Shown here piece by piece: positions 1-9,900 of a stretch of DNA of 64,000 nucleotides. The stretch lies in the NCBI GenBank assembly GCA_029834535.1, contig JAQMWT010000322.1:62001-126000 (forward strand). Direction: 5' to 3'. A program made the translations under genes and the position numbers. The notes under the pieces are model-generated. The model was not told where the DNA came from and did not search any database. It saw only the letters and a list, made by a program, of their open reading frames with translations. Every line of letters starts with the position of its first letter. Within the stretch, counting starts at the first letter, position 1. The stretch comes from Chrysophaeum taylorii. Taxonomy: Eukaryota > Sar > Pelagophyceae > Pelagomonadales > Pelagomonadaceae.

Positions 1-1050
1 GAGATAACGCAGAGTGTGGGATAAAGCGTGCCAGTGGGGTTTACCAGGATTGGGGGAAAAACGCGCACACTGAGTGACGGACCAAGTGATATCAGGGCGA
101 GTCATGATGGAGATGAAGAGGACACAGCCAACAATACGGCGAAAAGGGATGCGCGCCATGAAGATGTGATCTGGAGAACCAGGAGCAGGACAATCAGCCG
201 CAGAAAGATGAAGACCTTTGGGAGCGGGAGTCAGTTCAGGTTTACAGTTGATGAAGCGATGTTCGGTAAGGATTTCAAGGACAGCATGGGATTGGTCAAG
301 AGTTAGGGTTTTCTGATAGCGATCACGCGTAATGCGAAGACCAACGTAAGAGGTGAGATCAAGCTCATTGACGTCAGTGAAAGCGCGGAAACGGAGGAAA
401 AAGGCTTGGTAATGGCCAATGCAATGACGAGGGCGCGCCACAAGAAGATCATCAACGACAAGAACGAGGCGCAGGACAACGGTAGAATTGAGCACGAGTT
501 TGTAATTGCAAGTGCCACCAGATCCGCGGACGAAGCCACAATCATTGAGAAGGAACCGTTCCAAATAAAGCCACCAATTGCGACAAGCTTGTTTGCAACC
601 ATACCAAGAGCGACGGAGCTTGTAAACGAATTTGGAACCATCGGTGGGTTGGCGAGGAGCATAGCCTTCGGGTGGCCAGACATAGATGTCTTCGTCGATG
701 GGAGCTTGGATAAAAGCGGAGCTGACATCCAACTTGTGCAAATCCCAGTCATGAACAGCGACAAAGGTTAGAAAGAAACGAATCGTGACGATGTTAGCAA
801 CCGGTGAGTAGGTGTCATGATAATCAATGCCGTGAACCTGGGTGTAACCGCGGACGACGAGGCGAGCCTTGTATGATTTGAAGCGGCCAGAGTCATAATT
901 CTTGCGGGGGATCCACTTGAGGGTACAAATGTTGCCAGAAAAAGTCGAAGGAAGGCGAACAACATCCCAGCAACCAAGCTGACCAAGGGAGCTATACTCT
1001 TTGGCGATGGCTTGCAACCAGCCAGGAACGCTCAGGATTGGTCGAAGCTA
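1..1050 (-). pseudogene. C1 reverse transcriptase (partial, off left edge)
   Basis: The correct minus-strand frame has no ATG, so it does not appear as a conventional ORF. It is nevertheless open from about 1035 to position 1. It shows the RVT_2 hallmarks KARLVVRGYTQ, GIDYHDTYSPV, DVSSAFIQAP, the YGxKQ-like motif and the catalytic VLVVDDLLV, then ITRDRYQKTLTL and SIMTRPDITW. A fragment at 992-1225 in a neighbouring frame carries the residues just upstream, so another frameshift sits near 1030. RNase H should begin beyond the window's left edge. Confidence 0.85.
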
Positions 1051-1299
1051 AAGCTTGTAAATGGGTGGAAGTAATGGTAGTTTCGTCAATGTATGAATAC
1101 TGAGAGGTTTCTTCGGAAGCAGAGTAATAAACATGTGCATGGGGATCAACAAGGGTGTTAGCTAAACAAAGGGGAAGGAAGACATAATGAACTAACAAAC
1201 GAAAGCTAACATAAGAGACGTACAAAGAGTTACAGGAGGAAACAGAAGCGACGGAGGAAACAGAAGCGACAGAGTGACAGGATGAAACAGAATCGCCCG

Positions 1300-1897
1300 T
1301 TAAAAGTTTGTTGGTTGTTGTAACGCGCGTTGGTCGACTTTGCGCGGTCGGCCCCGTCTGGCTCGACGTAATGGTGCACGTTTCGTATTGTCCGGGAACG
1401 GTTGTGTATGGTCCGGTGACGGTTGAGATATTGTTTCAGGGGTGATCAGTCCCGATAAGGCCGGCTCCTGAACATCAAAAACAGAAGACAAGGGAGCAAC
1501 AGCGGAAGATAAACGAGGGTCGTAATAAAATAAGTCAGGAAAACGAGAATCCACAAGAGACGGAGAAAGGGGTTGAGAGGACAGAGACTTAAGCAGAGCA
1601 AAATTTTCATCAAAAACAACATCAATCGAGGTGTGGATGACAGGACCGGTGGTGCGTTGAAGCAATATGCGATATCCAGGGCCTGCAGAGGGATACCCAA
1701 TGAAGATACCGGTTATAGCTTTGGTAGGCCATTTGTCGCCAGTAAGAATTGCAGCAGGACAGCCCCAAACACGAAGAAAATCAACACGGGGGAGAGTTTC
1801 ATGTAGCATTTCATATGGCGTCATATATCCAGGATTAGAGGCATTTGGCATGCGCTCAGAGATGAAGTCAGCCGTTTCCATGGCCCAACGCCAAAAT
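1300..1897 (-). pseudogene. C1 integrase C-terminal segment (frameshifted)
   Basis: This minus-strand frame continues the C1 integrase after a single-base frameshift near 1895. It shows the late-integrase signature of copia elements: residues around TPYEML and FLRVWGCPA, then KAITGIFIGYP, followed by a basic tail of the type RRARRGRPRK that could act as a nuclear signal. The stop at 1300 precedes a short spacer with a small tandem motif (GGAAACAGAAGCGAC, about 1244-1270). Confidence 0.8.
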
Positions 1898-4367
1898 CAG
1901 GTGGACGGTGCGCATGTACCAAAAGAGTGCGAGTAATATCAGCAGTTGCGCGATGAGAGCGTTCCACAACACCAGAAAAAGCGTGCGCCTGTGAAGTTTT
2001 GGACTGAGCTGCAGGAGCACGTTTGAGAGCGATGTTGTTGCCCAGACAGAAGGTTTCGAATTGGCCCATAAGAGAGCGGTCACGATCGGTGTAGATGAGG
2101 GCAATGCGATATCCGAATGGGCGAACCACGGTAGAAAGTTCGAGTTGACGAGCGTTCGTAAGTGCATCATGTCGTGGAGCAAAGTAACGTGTGCGGCGGC
2201 GCGTATGATCATCGACAAACGTGAGGATCGCGCGATCTTGATATATGAAGGATGGGGCGCCTGCAAACATAAGATCGGCGTGGATAATAAGGTAGGGCGC
2301 AACGGCACGTGGACGAGACAAAGGCTCGGAGGCAGGAAGCGAAGTGGAAGCGGGAGCATGGGCTTTACGTTGGCCAACATGCGCAGCATGCATTTTACCG
2401 AGAGCACAAGCAAGACAAAAAGAAAGAGACGCGGAACTTGGGAAGAGCGGTGCGCCAACAGCGAGAGAAGACAAACGTCGGATATAAGAGGGACTGTAAT
2501 GACCAAGACGAGCATGCCAAAGGTCGAAGGTAAGTTGAGTGCGTTGAGACACAGCGGGAAACGCACAAGGGTCATGGACACGGGGGCAAGAAGAAAATGC
2601 CACAAAAGGTGAAACGAAGTCCGCGTAGGGCGCAGCGGTCGTATTGCCGATCCAACAGACGATCGAAAGAAGACCACAGCGACGAAGCAGGGGAATAACG
2701 TAATGCGTTTGGCGGTGACATAAAATACGTTGCGGATGAGCAGGGCCAACGGCCTGAATGGTGTGGCAATCGTAACCAACTTGCTCAAGGGCATGATCCG
2801 AAAGAATCCGTTTGTCGCCAAGGCCAGGAGAGATGAGGGTATGCGGGAACGCGACATGGATGCCATGAGGGGCGGAAAGAGTGGGTGCAGGAGAAGGAAG
2901 ACCACGATTGTCAAGAGGACCAATTGAAGGGAACGTTAAGTGAGCAGTGCCAGAACCAGAAACAGAGCCAGTGCCGATAGCAGAAGTGATGGAGTGCTGT
3001 TGACTGTTGTCAAGGTCAGTGAAACCTGCTGCGGAATTGAAGAGATTGACGTTGGCACCGGTATCGTAGACAACGAGACGAAGGTTGGTGCTGTGAAGGT
3101 AGTCGCGCTCACGGGCGGTGAGCAGAGCGGCAAGGGCATTGGTGGAGGAAAGGACTTGGTGAATGGAGGGGGAGATGGAAAGAAGATGGAAATTGAAAGA
3201 CGGATAGGTGGGTGCAGAAAGAGATGGGTCAGGAAGGGAGACAGCGGTGGAAGGCGGGACAGAGGGTGTGGTGGAGGGTGGCAACGCAAGAAGCGGCGGA
3301 GAGGATTGAGATGGAGGCAAGAGTGGGATGGGGGCGGAAAGACAGTTTTGGTAGAAGGGTGGATGGGGCCTAGGTGGGTATTGGGGATTGGACCGAGGTG
3401 GGTATTGGGGATTTGACCGACGTGGGTATTGATATTGTTGCCGAGGGCGGGCGGTGGCATGTGAGAGCAAATAGCGCCGGCGCTTATGACAATCTTTCTG
3501 GTGATGGCCAGGAATACCACAAAAGTGACAAAGGCCAGTATGGCGTGGGCGCTTGCGATGGAAACCACGGGAAAATGAAGATGAAGGTCGGTTACGGAAA
3601 GATGTTCGAAAAAATGGGCGAGGGCTAGAACGTTGTTGAGAGCGCAAAGCATTGAGGCGATGAAGGTATTTATCAGAAGGATGGTTAGTACGACCGTAAA
3701 AGTTGCAACGTTCACGATGACGGGGACTTTCACGGAACGTAGCATGGACAAGCGCAGACTTGGTCTGAAGATAATCAAAAACTTCACTGTGGAGGCGATC
3801 AACGAAACCATCATATGTGCGCAGTTTAGGATCAAGTGCAATGAGATCTTTACACAAGAGGGAGTCGGGGATTTTCGTCTGAAACAATTGCAATGCAAGT
3901 GTGTCAGGGAAATCTTGATGATGCCGAGCAACTTGAACACCAGTGATGATATTGTTAAGAAAAGACTCAAGTTCATCGATATTGTTGCACACCAAGGAAA
4001 GCAATGAAGCAATTGCAGACTGAGCGACACGATCTCCATGGCCCATGTAAACATCAGTAATGCGCTTGTAAAGCCGCGTGAAGTTCATATCGCGGTTTTC
4101 ACGGATATCCGCACGATCAGTATCATGCATTGGTAGTGCCATGAACAGTGCAGAGTACCAACGTTGCTGCTTAAGACCAAATTCTTCTTCAGAGCAGCCA
4201 GAGGCGGAAATGCTAGTCCAAGTGTCATTGGTCAAGATAGTGCGATCACCGGTGGAAATGATCATGTTTTCCAGGTGCCGGGTCCATTGGTGAAAAAGAT
4301 GTCGCTCACCACTGAAGGCATCGAGTTTTTGCGAAAGCTTGCTATCTTTAATTTCGATCGAGGACAT
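1821..4367 (-). pseudogene. C1 Gag-protease-integrase polyprotein, N-terminal part
   Basis: The open frame has no stop over about 848 residues from the ATG at 4367, which was chosen because the upstream extension lacks an ATG. Seen in order: a copia-type Gag N-terminus; a canonical CX2CX4HX4C zinc knuckle (C-H-F-C...H...C) followed by a long Pro/Ser-rich stretch; an aspartic protease active site VYDTGAN; the GAG-pre-integrase motif LWHARLGH; and the integrase core with HADLMF and FVDDHT. The frame leaves the integrase homology near 1895, where a one-base shift moves it to the adjacent minus frame. Processing of such polyproteins by their own protease is family knowledge; activity of this copy is not expected. 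Confidence 0.88.
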
Positions 4368-4471
4368 GATAAACGATAACGAACCGAACACGTAGCAATG
4401 AACTGAAGCCGATGAGGAGTCGCCGTGAAGTCAAGCACAGGTTCGATCGAAACGAATGAGCACCTCTACCA

Positions 4472-4567
4472 TGTGACAACTGGAATGAGGCGTTACAATA
4501 GCGATAAGAGAATGACGTAGGGATACTGGATACGTGGTGAAGGGGTAAGTGTCATAGCTTCCTCACA
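4472..4567 (-). repeat. 5' LTR of copia element C1 (96 bp)
   Basis: On the minus strand the segment starts TGTGAGGAAG and ends GTCACA, the usual TG...CA ends. A near-identical 96-bp copy lies at 51214-51309 on the plus strand. Directly after it on the minus strand comes TGGTAGAGGTGCTC, a plausible primer-binding site beginning with TGG. At 96 bp this is very short for a copia LTR. The 11 bases between it and the LTR of element A (4568-4578) hold nothing recognisable. Confidence 0.8.
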
Positions 4568-4578
4568 TGAAGTGTTGT

Positions 4579-4785
4579 TAGAGATAGAAAATCTGGATTA
4601 GGGTTAGTACCCCCTATTCTAGGGTTAGTTCCCTTAACTTTGCCATCCTTTGAATCAAGTTTGATTTAACAAAACGCTGTGATATTCACACCGGCTGTCC
4701 TCGTTTAGGAGACAGATTCGAGGACAGACTACCACTGTTCTCACGCTCTGCTGAAGGGTAACACAGTTGTGATTACTGTTCTCTA
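4579..4785 (+). repeat. 5' LTR of element A (207 bp)
   Basis: Starts TAGAGATAG and ends GTTCTCTA, giving perfect 6-bp inverted ends TAGAGA/TCTCTA instead of TG/CA. The same sequence recurs inverted at 28487-28680 and, more diverged, in the same orientation at 35014-35208. Internal marks shared by all three are the AGGGTTAG...CCCC block and CACTGTTCTC- or ACTGCC-type blocks. Confidence 0.82.
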
Positions 4786-4790
4786 GGTAT

Positions 4791-4804
4791 TGGGCACCAG
4801 TCCC
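4791..4804 (+). promoter_or_regulatory. Putative primer-binding site of element A
   Basis: TGGGCACCAGTCCC begins five bases after the LTR end. It starts with TGG, the complement of tRNA CCA, as expected for a minus-strand primer site. The tRNA species was not identified. Confidence 0.5.
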
Positions 4805-4870
4805 GGTATCAGCAGAGCCTCAGGATTTCCAGACGAGTCCCGCTCACTGACGTTCCTGAACCCAAGCAAA

Positions 4871-6473
4871 ATGCCAACCAATCAAGAACTCCAAAAGGAG
4901 ATGCGAGAACAAGAAGCTCGCATAGAAGCTCGCTTAGAAGCCAAGCATCAAAAAGAGATGCAAGACCAAGAAGCTCGCTGGATGGCTCAAATAAGCGCGT
5001 TGTCCGCCCAAGTGCAAGCATTGCAAGCACCACCACCTGCCGTCGCTGCTGCGGCTCCGCCTCCCACTCCGGCTCAGCAAGATCCCAATACTAAAGTTAA
5101 CACCTTTAATGACCCACCAAGCGCCGTCCTCAAGTCAATGGACAACGCGCAAGTCACACCCCAAATGCTTTCGTTTCGCGTGATGCAGTTGTTCGTCGAA
5201 CATCTGATGCCTGAAACAGGCATAACTCAGTATTTCCTACAAGGCTTCTACACGTGGGAATCCGTCTTGCGCGGATCTAATGATCTCGCTGACGCTCTCC
5301 TAAGCCACTGTATCGACGAATACGACAAGGACCCCGACCACCACTCTACCGCCGGGAACACGCAAGATGTCCAAGGCCGTTACGTCTACCACAAGGGTGT
5401 CTACCGCAAGTTCGGTAAGCACTTCCTGGAGAACGTCTACGAGCCAAAGCCCCAAGAACTCAAAGACAAAGACAAGGACCCGACCGATATGACAAAAGGC
5501 AAGTTATATCCGATAACCCAACCTCACCTCCAAGGAAAAGAAGCCGACTTCATCGTATATCTCCGCGAGACCGTACACCCCCTCTTTCGCCGTTTCCTAC
5601 ATGCCGGTAGCGACTCCGTCAAGCACCCAGCATACGACGAAATCGATGCACTCGGATCTTCCTATCCGATAGGACTCGAATTTGTGCTTCAAAATCGCCT
5701 AGCACTCGACAAGCACACGGGCCAGAACCACATCCACCATGCGCATTACGTCTATAATTCCTTTCTGGACACGCCGTTCAACCCAGAAATACATGAGCCT
5801 GCTCACTACATTGACTACATGCGCCATGTCCAGCAGCAACTGCGCCAGATAACAACCGATGCTTCTCTCCAACTTTCCGACGATAAGATTCTCGAGGAAG
5901 TCCACCACATACTTCGCTTTAAGTACCCTCCAAGTTTACTTGACTCCCGCGCCCGAACACACATCAAGGGCTTCGCGCGTCTTGCTAACTGTCTGCGCAC
6001 TCCCAACGACTCGCTGTTATTCGACGAAGACAAGGAAGCCATCCACCGCCTTCCTAAGCTCATCGCTCGCATCACCGTCATTTCCACGTTTGAGCGCAAC
6101 TTTTGGGCTCACCTCCAGCCTCACCCAACTCTCAAATTCAAGCCTTTGCGCTTCGTTACGGACTTTGCTCGTCTGCCAACAAAGGACAAAGACAACCCCG
6201 TTTTCGCTCCCGCCGTCATGGTCTCCACCTCACCGAAGACGATAAAAACACCTCTCCCTCTGAAGACGACACCCCACCGGACCCCGATGAAGACACCGAC
6301 CCCGTCGCTGTTTTTCTCACGGAGGCCAACCTTGATCAAGATGAAGACAATGACCTCGTTCACCAACTCCACGCCTACCGCAAAAAGCAAATTTCGCGGC
6401 ACCCCAAGAAGCCCCCTCCTAACAACAAGAAACCCCCAAATCCTCGCTCCCCGTCATATTACGACATCAATGA
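4871..6473 (+). pseudogene. Element A gag, 5' portion (split by gypsy1)
   Basis: The ATG at 4871 opens a protein with an N-terminal coiled coil of Glu/Gln/Lys-rich heptads (residues about 1-45), an Ala/Pro linker, then about 350 residues of globular sequence. I do not recognise it beyond its Gag position and length. No CCHC knuckle is visible. Near 6225 the likely frame shifts to one that is acidic and Pro-rich, and this second frame is the one that resumes after the gypsy1 insertion at 14015. The join is exact when the 5-bp duplication AATGA is discounted, which shows both halves belonged to one gene. Confidence 0.72.
6469..6473. repeat. Target-site duplication AATGA (left)
   Basis: AATGA sits immediately left of the gypsy1 LTR and again at 14010-14014 immediately right of the other LTR. 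Removing gypsy1 and one copy restores the gag frame of element A. Confidence 0.9.
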
Positions 6474-6807
6474 TATGGCGGCACAGAAAAAAAACTTCCC
6501 GACCCCCGGGTGACAAAGGGGGTACTCACCGACTCGTCCGAGACCTCACTGAACGAGGAAAACACGGACGCGGGGTCGGATACGCTCGCCACACACCTTG
6601 CTCACGCTCACCAAGCCTCTCAACAAGATGGAGAGATGGAATATGATAGCAAGGAAACTACAAGAATACAGCAAGAATGCTTCTCACAATTTGACACAAA
6701 AGAGAGGTGTGATGTCACTAAGAAGATCGGGAAAGGTGTCCCGTTGAACGGGTATCAAGCCTTGAGAGAGGGGGGGTAAGCCTTAGCGGTCAGGAGTTGC
6801 CGCCACA
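6474..6807 (-). repeat. 3' LTR of gypsy1 (334 bp)
   Basis: Minus-strand sequence starts TGTGGCGGC and ends GCCGCCATA, a 9-bp imperfect inverted end. It matches 13686-14009 with about eight mismatches and one roughly 10-bp insertion near 6690. Upstream on the minus strand is a purine-rich tract, CTAGGGGAGTCC (6808-6819), closely similar to the tract before the gypsy3 LTR at 50453. Confidence 0.92.
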
Positions 6808-6819
6808 GGACTCCCCTAG
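6808..6819 (-). promoter_or_regulatory. Polypurine tract of gypsy1
   Basis: On the minus strand CTAGGGGAGTCC directly precedes the 3' LTR start TGTGGCGG. gypsy3 has AGTAGGGGGCTCC in the same place before TGTGGCGG at 50453, so the site is conserved between the two families. Confidence 0.65.
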
Positions 6820-6973
6820 TGAGAACACGAGCTGCCCTCAGCGAGTCCGGCGAGAAGCACGAGCCTTGGCTGAATGAGCATCTCGAGAACGAATCTTCTT
6901 GTAGGCACGTTCAACGACAGGCCCAGGAACGCGTCCACCACGCAGAGTGAACTTAGGAATCAACACATCGATC

Positions 6974-7282
6974 TCATGCGGAGCGAAGTCGGTGACACAA
7001 GGAGTGGTACTGTTGTTGACCTTGGTCTACCTTGGTCTTGTCGGTGAAACTGCGACCGTCCACGTCCTTGTATACCGGCTTAAGCTTGCGGGTAGAGAGA
7101 TGTGAAGTAGGCTTGTAATAAGAAACCTTGTCATGGGGACCGAGATCAGCATAGAAATGCAGAGCGACTCGATCATTCACAAAACCATAGGGTTCATAAA
7201 CTTCAGCGACATAAATCTTCTTTCACCAATCGGACCGTTTATTATTCGGAATCCGAAAAATAACGAACTTACCATGCTTGTA
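6974..7282 (-). pseudogene. gypsy1 post-integrase module (conserved, unknown)
   Basis: After the integrase C-terminus the minus strand encodes HGKFVIFR, a short variable loop ending in W, then KIYVAEVYEPY, NDRVALHFYADLG and LKPVYKDVDG. The same module occurs in gypsy3 at 50000-50417 with matching residues KRIYVAEVYED, VALHYYTDLG and LRPEYKDRDG. A TGA at 7220-7222 interrupts it after the W here. The alternating hydrophobic, aromatic-rich pattern resembles SH3-barrel readers such as chromo, Tudor or BAH domains. That is inference only; no family match could be tested. Confidence 0.55.
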
Positions 7283-8168
7283 ATCATCCCGAAAGGTCTC
7301 CTTAGGCTTGGGCACAGCTCGATCGACCACTGGAGAAAGCATCACAGGGGTAATCTGACTGGCATGAACACAACGGCGTTCGGGAGGAGAATCAAGAGAC
7401 TCAATCCTGTAAGTGACCGGGGACAAGCGTTCCAAAAATAACGAATGGACCGCGCCATTCCGGTCGAAGCTTGTTCTGAAGAAAAGGGATGTAGAGCAGA
7501 ACATGTGAACTTTCTTCATACTCCACATCAACATGGTCCGCATTATAGGCGAGACGTTGTTTACGAAGAGCCTTCTCACGAGCTTCGTTCACCGTAGAGG
7601 TATAGAACTTCAGCCTCTCGCGAGTCTCTGCCACAACATCGGAGCGAGGTTTCGGCAGGCGGCGGACATCAAGATCCATGATCGTGTAATCGGCTGGCAA
7701 TAAAGGCTGCCGGTTAAGACGAAGCATGAAAGGTGAGATCTGAGTCCCCGGAATAAATTTACGATTGTAACAGAAAGCAATGTACTCCGCGAATTCGGGC
7801 CATTCCGTGATCTTGCGGTTTTGAAGGCACGCACGGAGGAAAGCCTTGATAAAGCGGTTGACCCTTTCCGCAGGATTAGCCTGAGCATGATACGGAATCG
7901 TGGTACTATACCGAACATTGAAAAGATGACAAAACTCTTCCATCAACTTGTTGACGAACTCTTTCCCATTGTCGGTACGAATCCTCTGAGGTAGATAACC
8001 TTTGAGTAATATATTCGCGACAAAAGACTCGAGGATTGACTCAGCAGTCTTATGGTGTAGTACGTCGAGAATCAAGAAATGAGAAAATGGATAAAAAAAA
8101 CGATGAGATATGTCTCGGGACCAGCACTGGGCAAAGGTCCAAACAAATCCATACAAAGGACGACACAA
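7223..8168 (-). pseudogene. gypsy1 integrase, catalytic and C-terminal part
   Basis: Minus-strand frame with the second catalytic Asp in RTDNGKEF and the catalytic Glu in NPAERVNRFI, spaced as in the DDE integrase core, then AYNADHVDV and WRGPFVI of the C-terminal domain. The first Asp is in the adjoining frame (8072-9406), so there is a frameshift near 8120. A second shift near 7420 moves the C-terminal domain to the frame ending at 7223. Confidence 0.85.
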
Positions 8169-9406
8169 TCACCATCATACACCGGTTGCTGAAGCAGACC
8201 TGCTCTCTTTGGTTCAGGCGTACGAGCTTTCTTGCACACTATGCAACCAGCAATGTAAGCACCCACCTCATTAGACATATGAGGCCACCAAAAACGTTCA
8301 AGTATCGACTGCACTGTACTTTGACGACCCATATGACCACCATTGAGAGGTGTGTCATGGTACAATCGGATGATGCGCGTCCGTAAAGTTCGGGGTGCGA
8401 CTATCATCGGGTGCAAGTCGGGTGCGGCACGGTAGAGAACTCCTTTCACCACTTGATAGCGATAATTGGCTCCGTACCGACGAAGAGAATGGCCCTGAGC
8501 CATGCGATAACGAATGTCCTCGCAAGTAGCATCAGTGATCTGCTCTTTGGCTATCTCTTCCAAAGTCAAATTATCCGGAATCTTGTCGATGTACTCTTGG
8601 TAATCATCGGCATCACGGAAAATACTAGGCTGGGTCTGAAGTCGTTGCTTCTGACGTTGTTTCGTAGCATGAGACGTGACCAATTGCATCGGATCATCGA
8701 GGTCTTCTTCCTCTTCCTCCACAGGCAACTCAGTCGTAACAAACGACAGAATGACATGGCACCCAGGTAAAGGTACTCCTTCATCATCAACAGAACGAGG
8801 GAGTTCTTGGCACACTAGATACGCGTGGTTCAAGGGTTCACCAAACTCGTCCGTCTCGATGACATGATCTATAGGATTGCGAGAGAGACAGTCAGGGATG
8901 CTCATTCCCGGCGACTTCCCTGGCTTGTAACCCAATTCAGGATCAAAATTGGCGAGCCGCATCGCCCATCGAGCCAACTGCCCAGACGAGTGCTTCGCCT
9001 TTCGTAAAAACGTCAAGTTGCGATGATCTGTTTCAAGGATCGTCTTGTGACCTTCAATATAAGAGCGGAAATGCTCAAGAGAAAGAATAACTGCCAGGAG
9101 CTCTAGCCGGCGAGGCTCATAGTTCCGCATCTCTTTCGGCACAGCTCGGCTCCAATACTCAACTACTCGTTCCTCTCGTGTCACCTTGCCGGTTTCGTCC
9201 TTGATTTCCACGAGCTGAAAAAGATACGCACCCAGACCATCCTTGGAAGCATCCGAGCGGATCTGAAAAGGAAGATCGTAGTCAGGATGATAAACTCCAC
9301 GAGAATCCACCAAAGCTTCGATGATCGTGTCCCATGCCTTTTGGCACTCAGGCGTCCACTCAAACTTAAACGCCTTCAAGACACAATCGCCTAAGCGGCT
9401 CCACAA
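8072..9406 (-). pseudogene. gypsy1 RT connection, RNase H and integrase N-terminus
   Basis: The 444-residue frame starts in the RT thumb-connection (FEWTPECQKAW). It contains the gypsy RNase H with FQIRSDASKDGLG, YWSRAVP, LELLAVILSLEHFR, TDHRNLTFL and DCLSRNP. An acidic linker leads to the integrase HHCC finger (H-D-T...H...CIVC) and the first catalytic Asp in CMDLFGPLP. It ends by frameshift before the rest of the integrase core. All key RNase H acidic residues are visible. Confidence 0.88.
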
Positions 9407-9900
9407 TCTTCGAATAATTCTTCACATATCGGCGGCAATAGTTGCTCATACCAATGAAAGATCGAATCTGGGTCTTCGGGGACGTATTGGGCAACGTACC
9501 GGGAATCGGCATCTGCTGCAACGCTTCTAACGTCTTGGGATTCGGCTTCAAGCCTTCCGGAGTCGAAATATGTCCCAAAACTCGATTTCATCCTTGAGGA
9601 GGTGGAACTTCGAAGTTCGTCCACTATATCCTCGCTGTGCTAAATGGCACAACACTTCAATCAAAACTTGTAAATGTCGATGGAGTTCATCCGATCCCAT
9701 CATAATATCGTCGACAAACGCGACCAAGTCCTTATACATCCATGTGGACAAATCGCTAGCCATCTGCTTACAAAAGAGAGCTCCTGCTGTTTTTACTCCT
9801 AGAGGCAAGCGCAAGAAACTATGGGCTCCAAGTGGACTAACCATCGTAACAGCGTCCTGAGCAGCGGCGTCCAACGTAAGTTATGATAACCCCATCGAAT
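9366..9900 (-). pseudogene. gypsy1 RT palm and thumb fragments
   Basis: Two overlapping frames continue the RT. One carries LGAHSFLRLPLGV and the catalytic FVDDIMMG (about 9700). The other carries GHISTPEGLKPNP and IRSFIGMSNYCRRY of the thumb (9366-9578). One-base shifts near 9850, 9580 and 9400 separate them from the neighbouring pieces. The YxDD motif reads FVDD, which is normal for gypsy elements. Confidence 0.82.

Larger units (their letters stand above)
1..4567 (-). mobile_element. Ty1/copia retrotransposon C1 (5' part, runs off window)
   Basis: Read on the minus strand the order is LTR (4567-4472), primer site, gag with zinc knuckle, protease, integrase and reverse transcriptase, which is the Ty1/copia order with integrase before RT. 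RNase H and the 3' LTR lie beyond position 1. The coding region is broken by at least two frameshifts, near 1895 in integrase and near 1035 before RT, so this copy is dead. A second, partial copy of the same family, in the opposite orientation, supplies the 3' end at 50811-51309 with an equally short LTR. Confidence 0.88.

Noticed and set aside
34-306. Small plus-strand ORF at the left edge
   Set aside because: Antisense of the C1 RT region with no independent signal.
303-764. 153-codon minus ORF and the plus ORF at 406-771
   Set aside because: Both are other frames of the C1 reverse transcriptase, whose true frame lacks an ATG.
1868-2923. 351-codon minus ORF, and 2936-4054
   Set aside because: Hydrophobic shadows of the C1 Gag-integrase frame with no family features.
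6200-6250. Programmed ribosomal frameshift in element A gag
   Set aside because: No clear slippery heptamer or stem-loop was seen; the element has other shifts, so decay is simpler.
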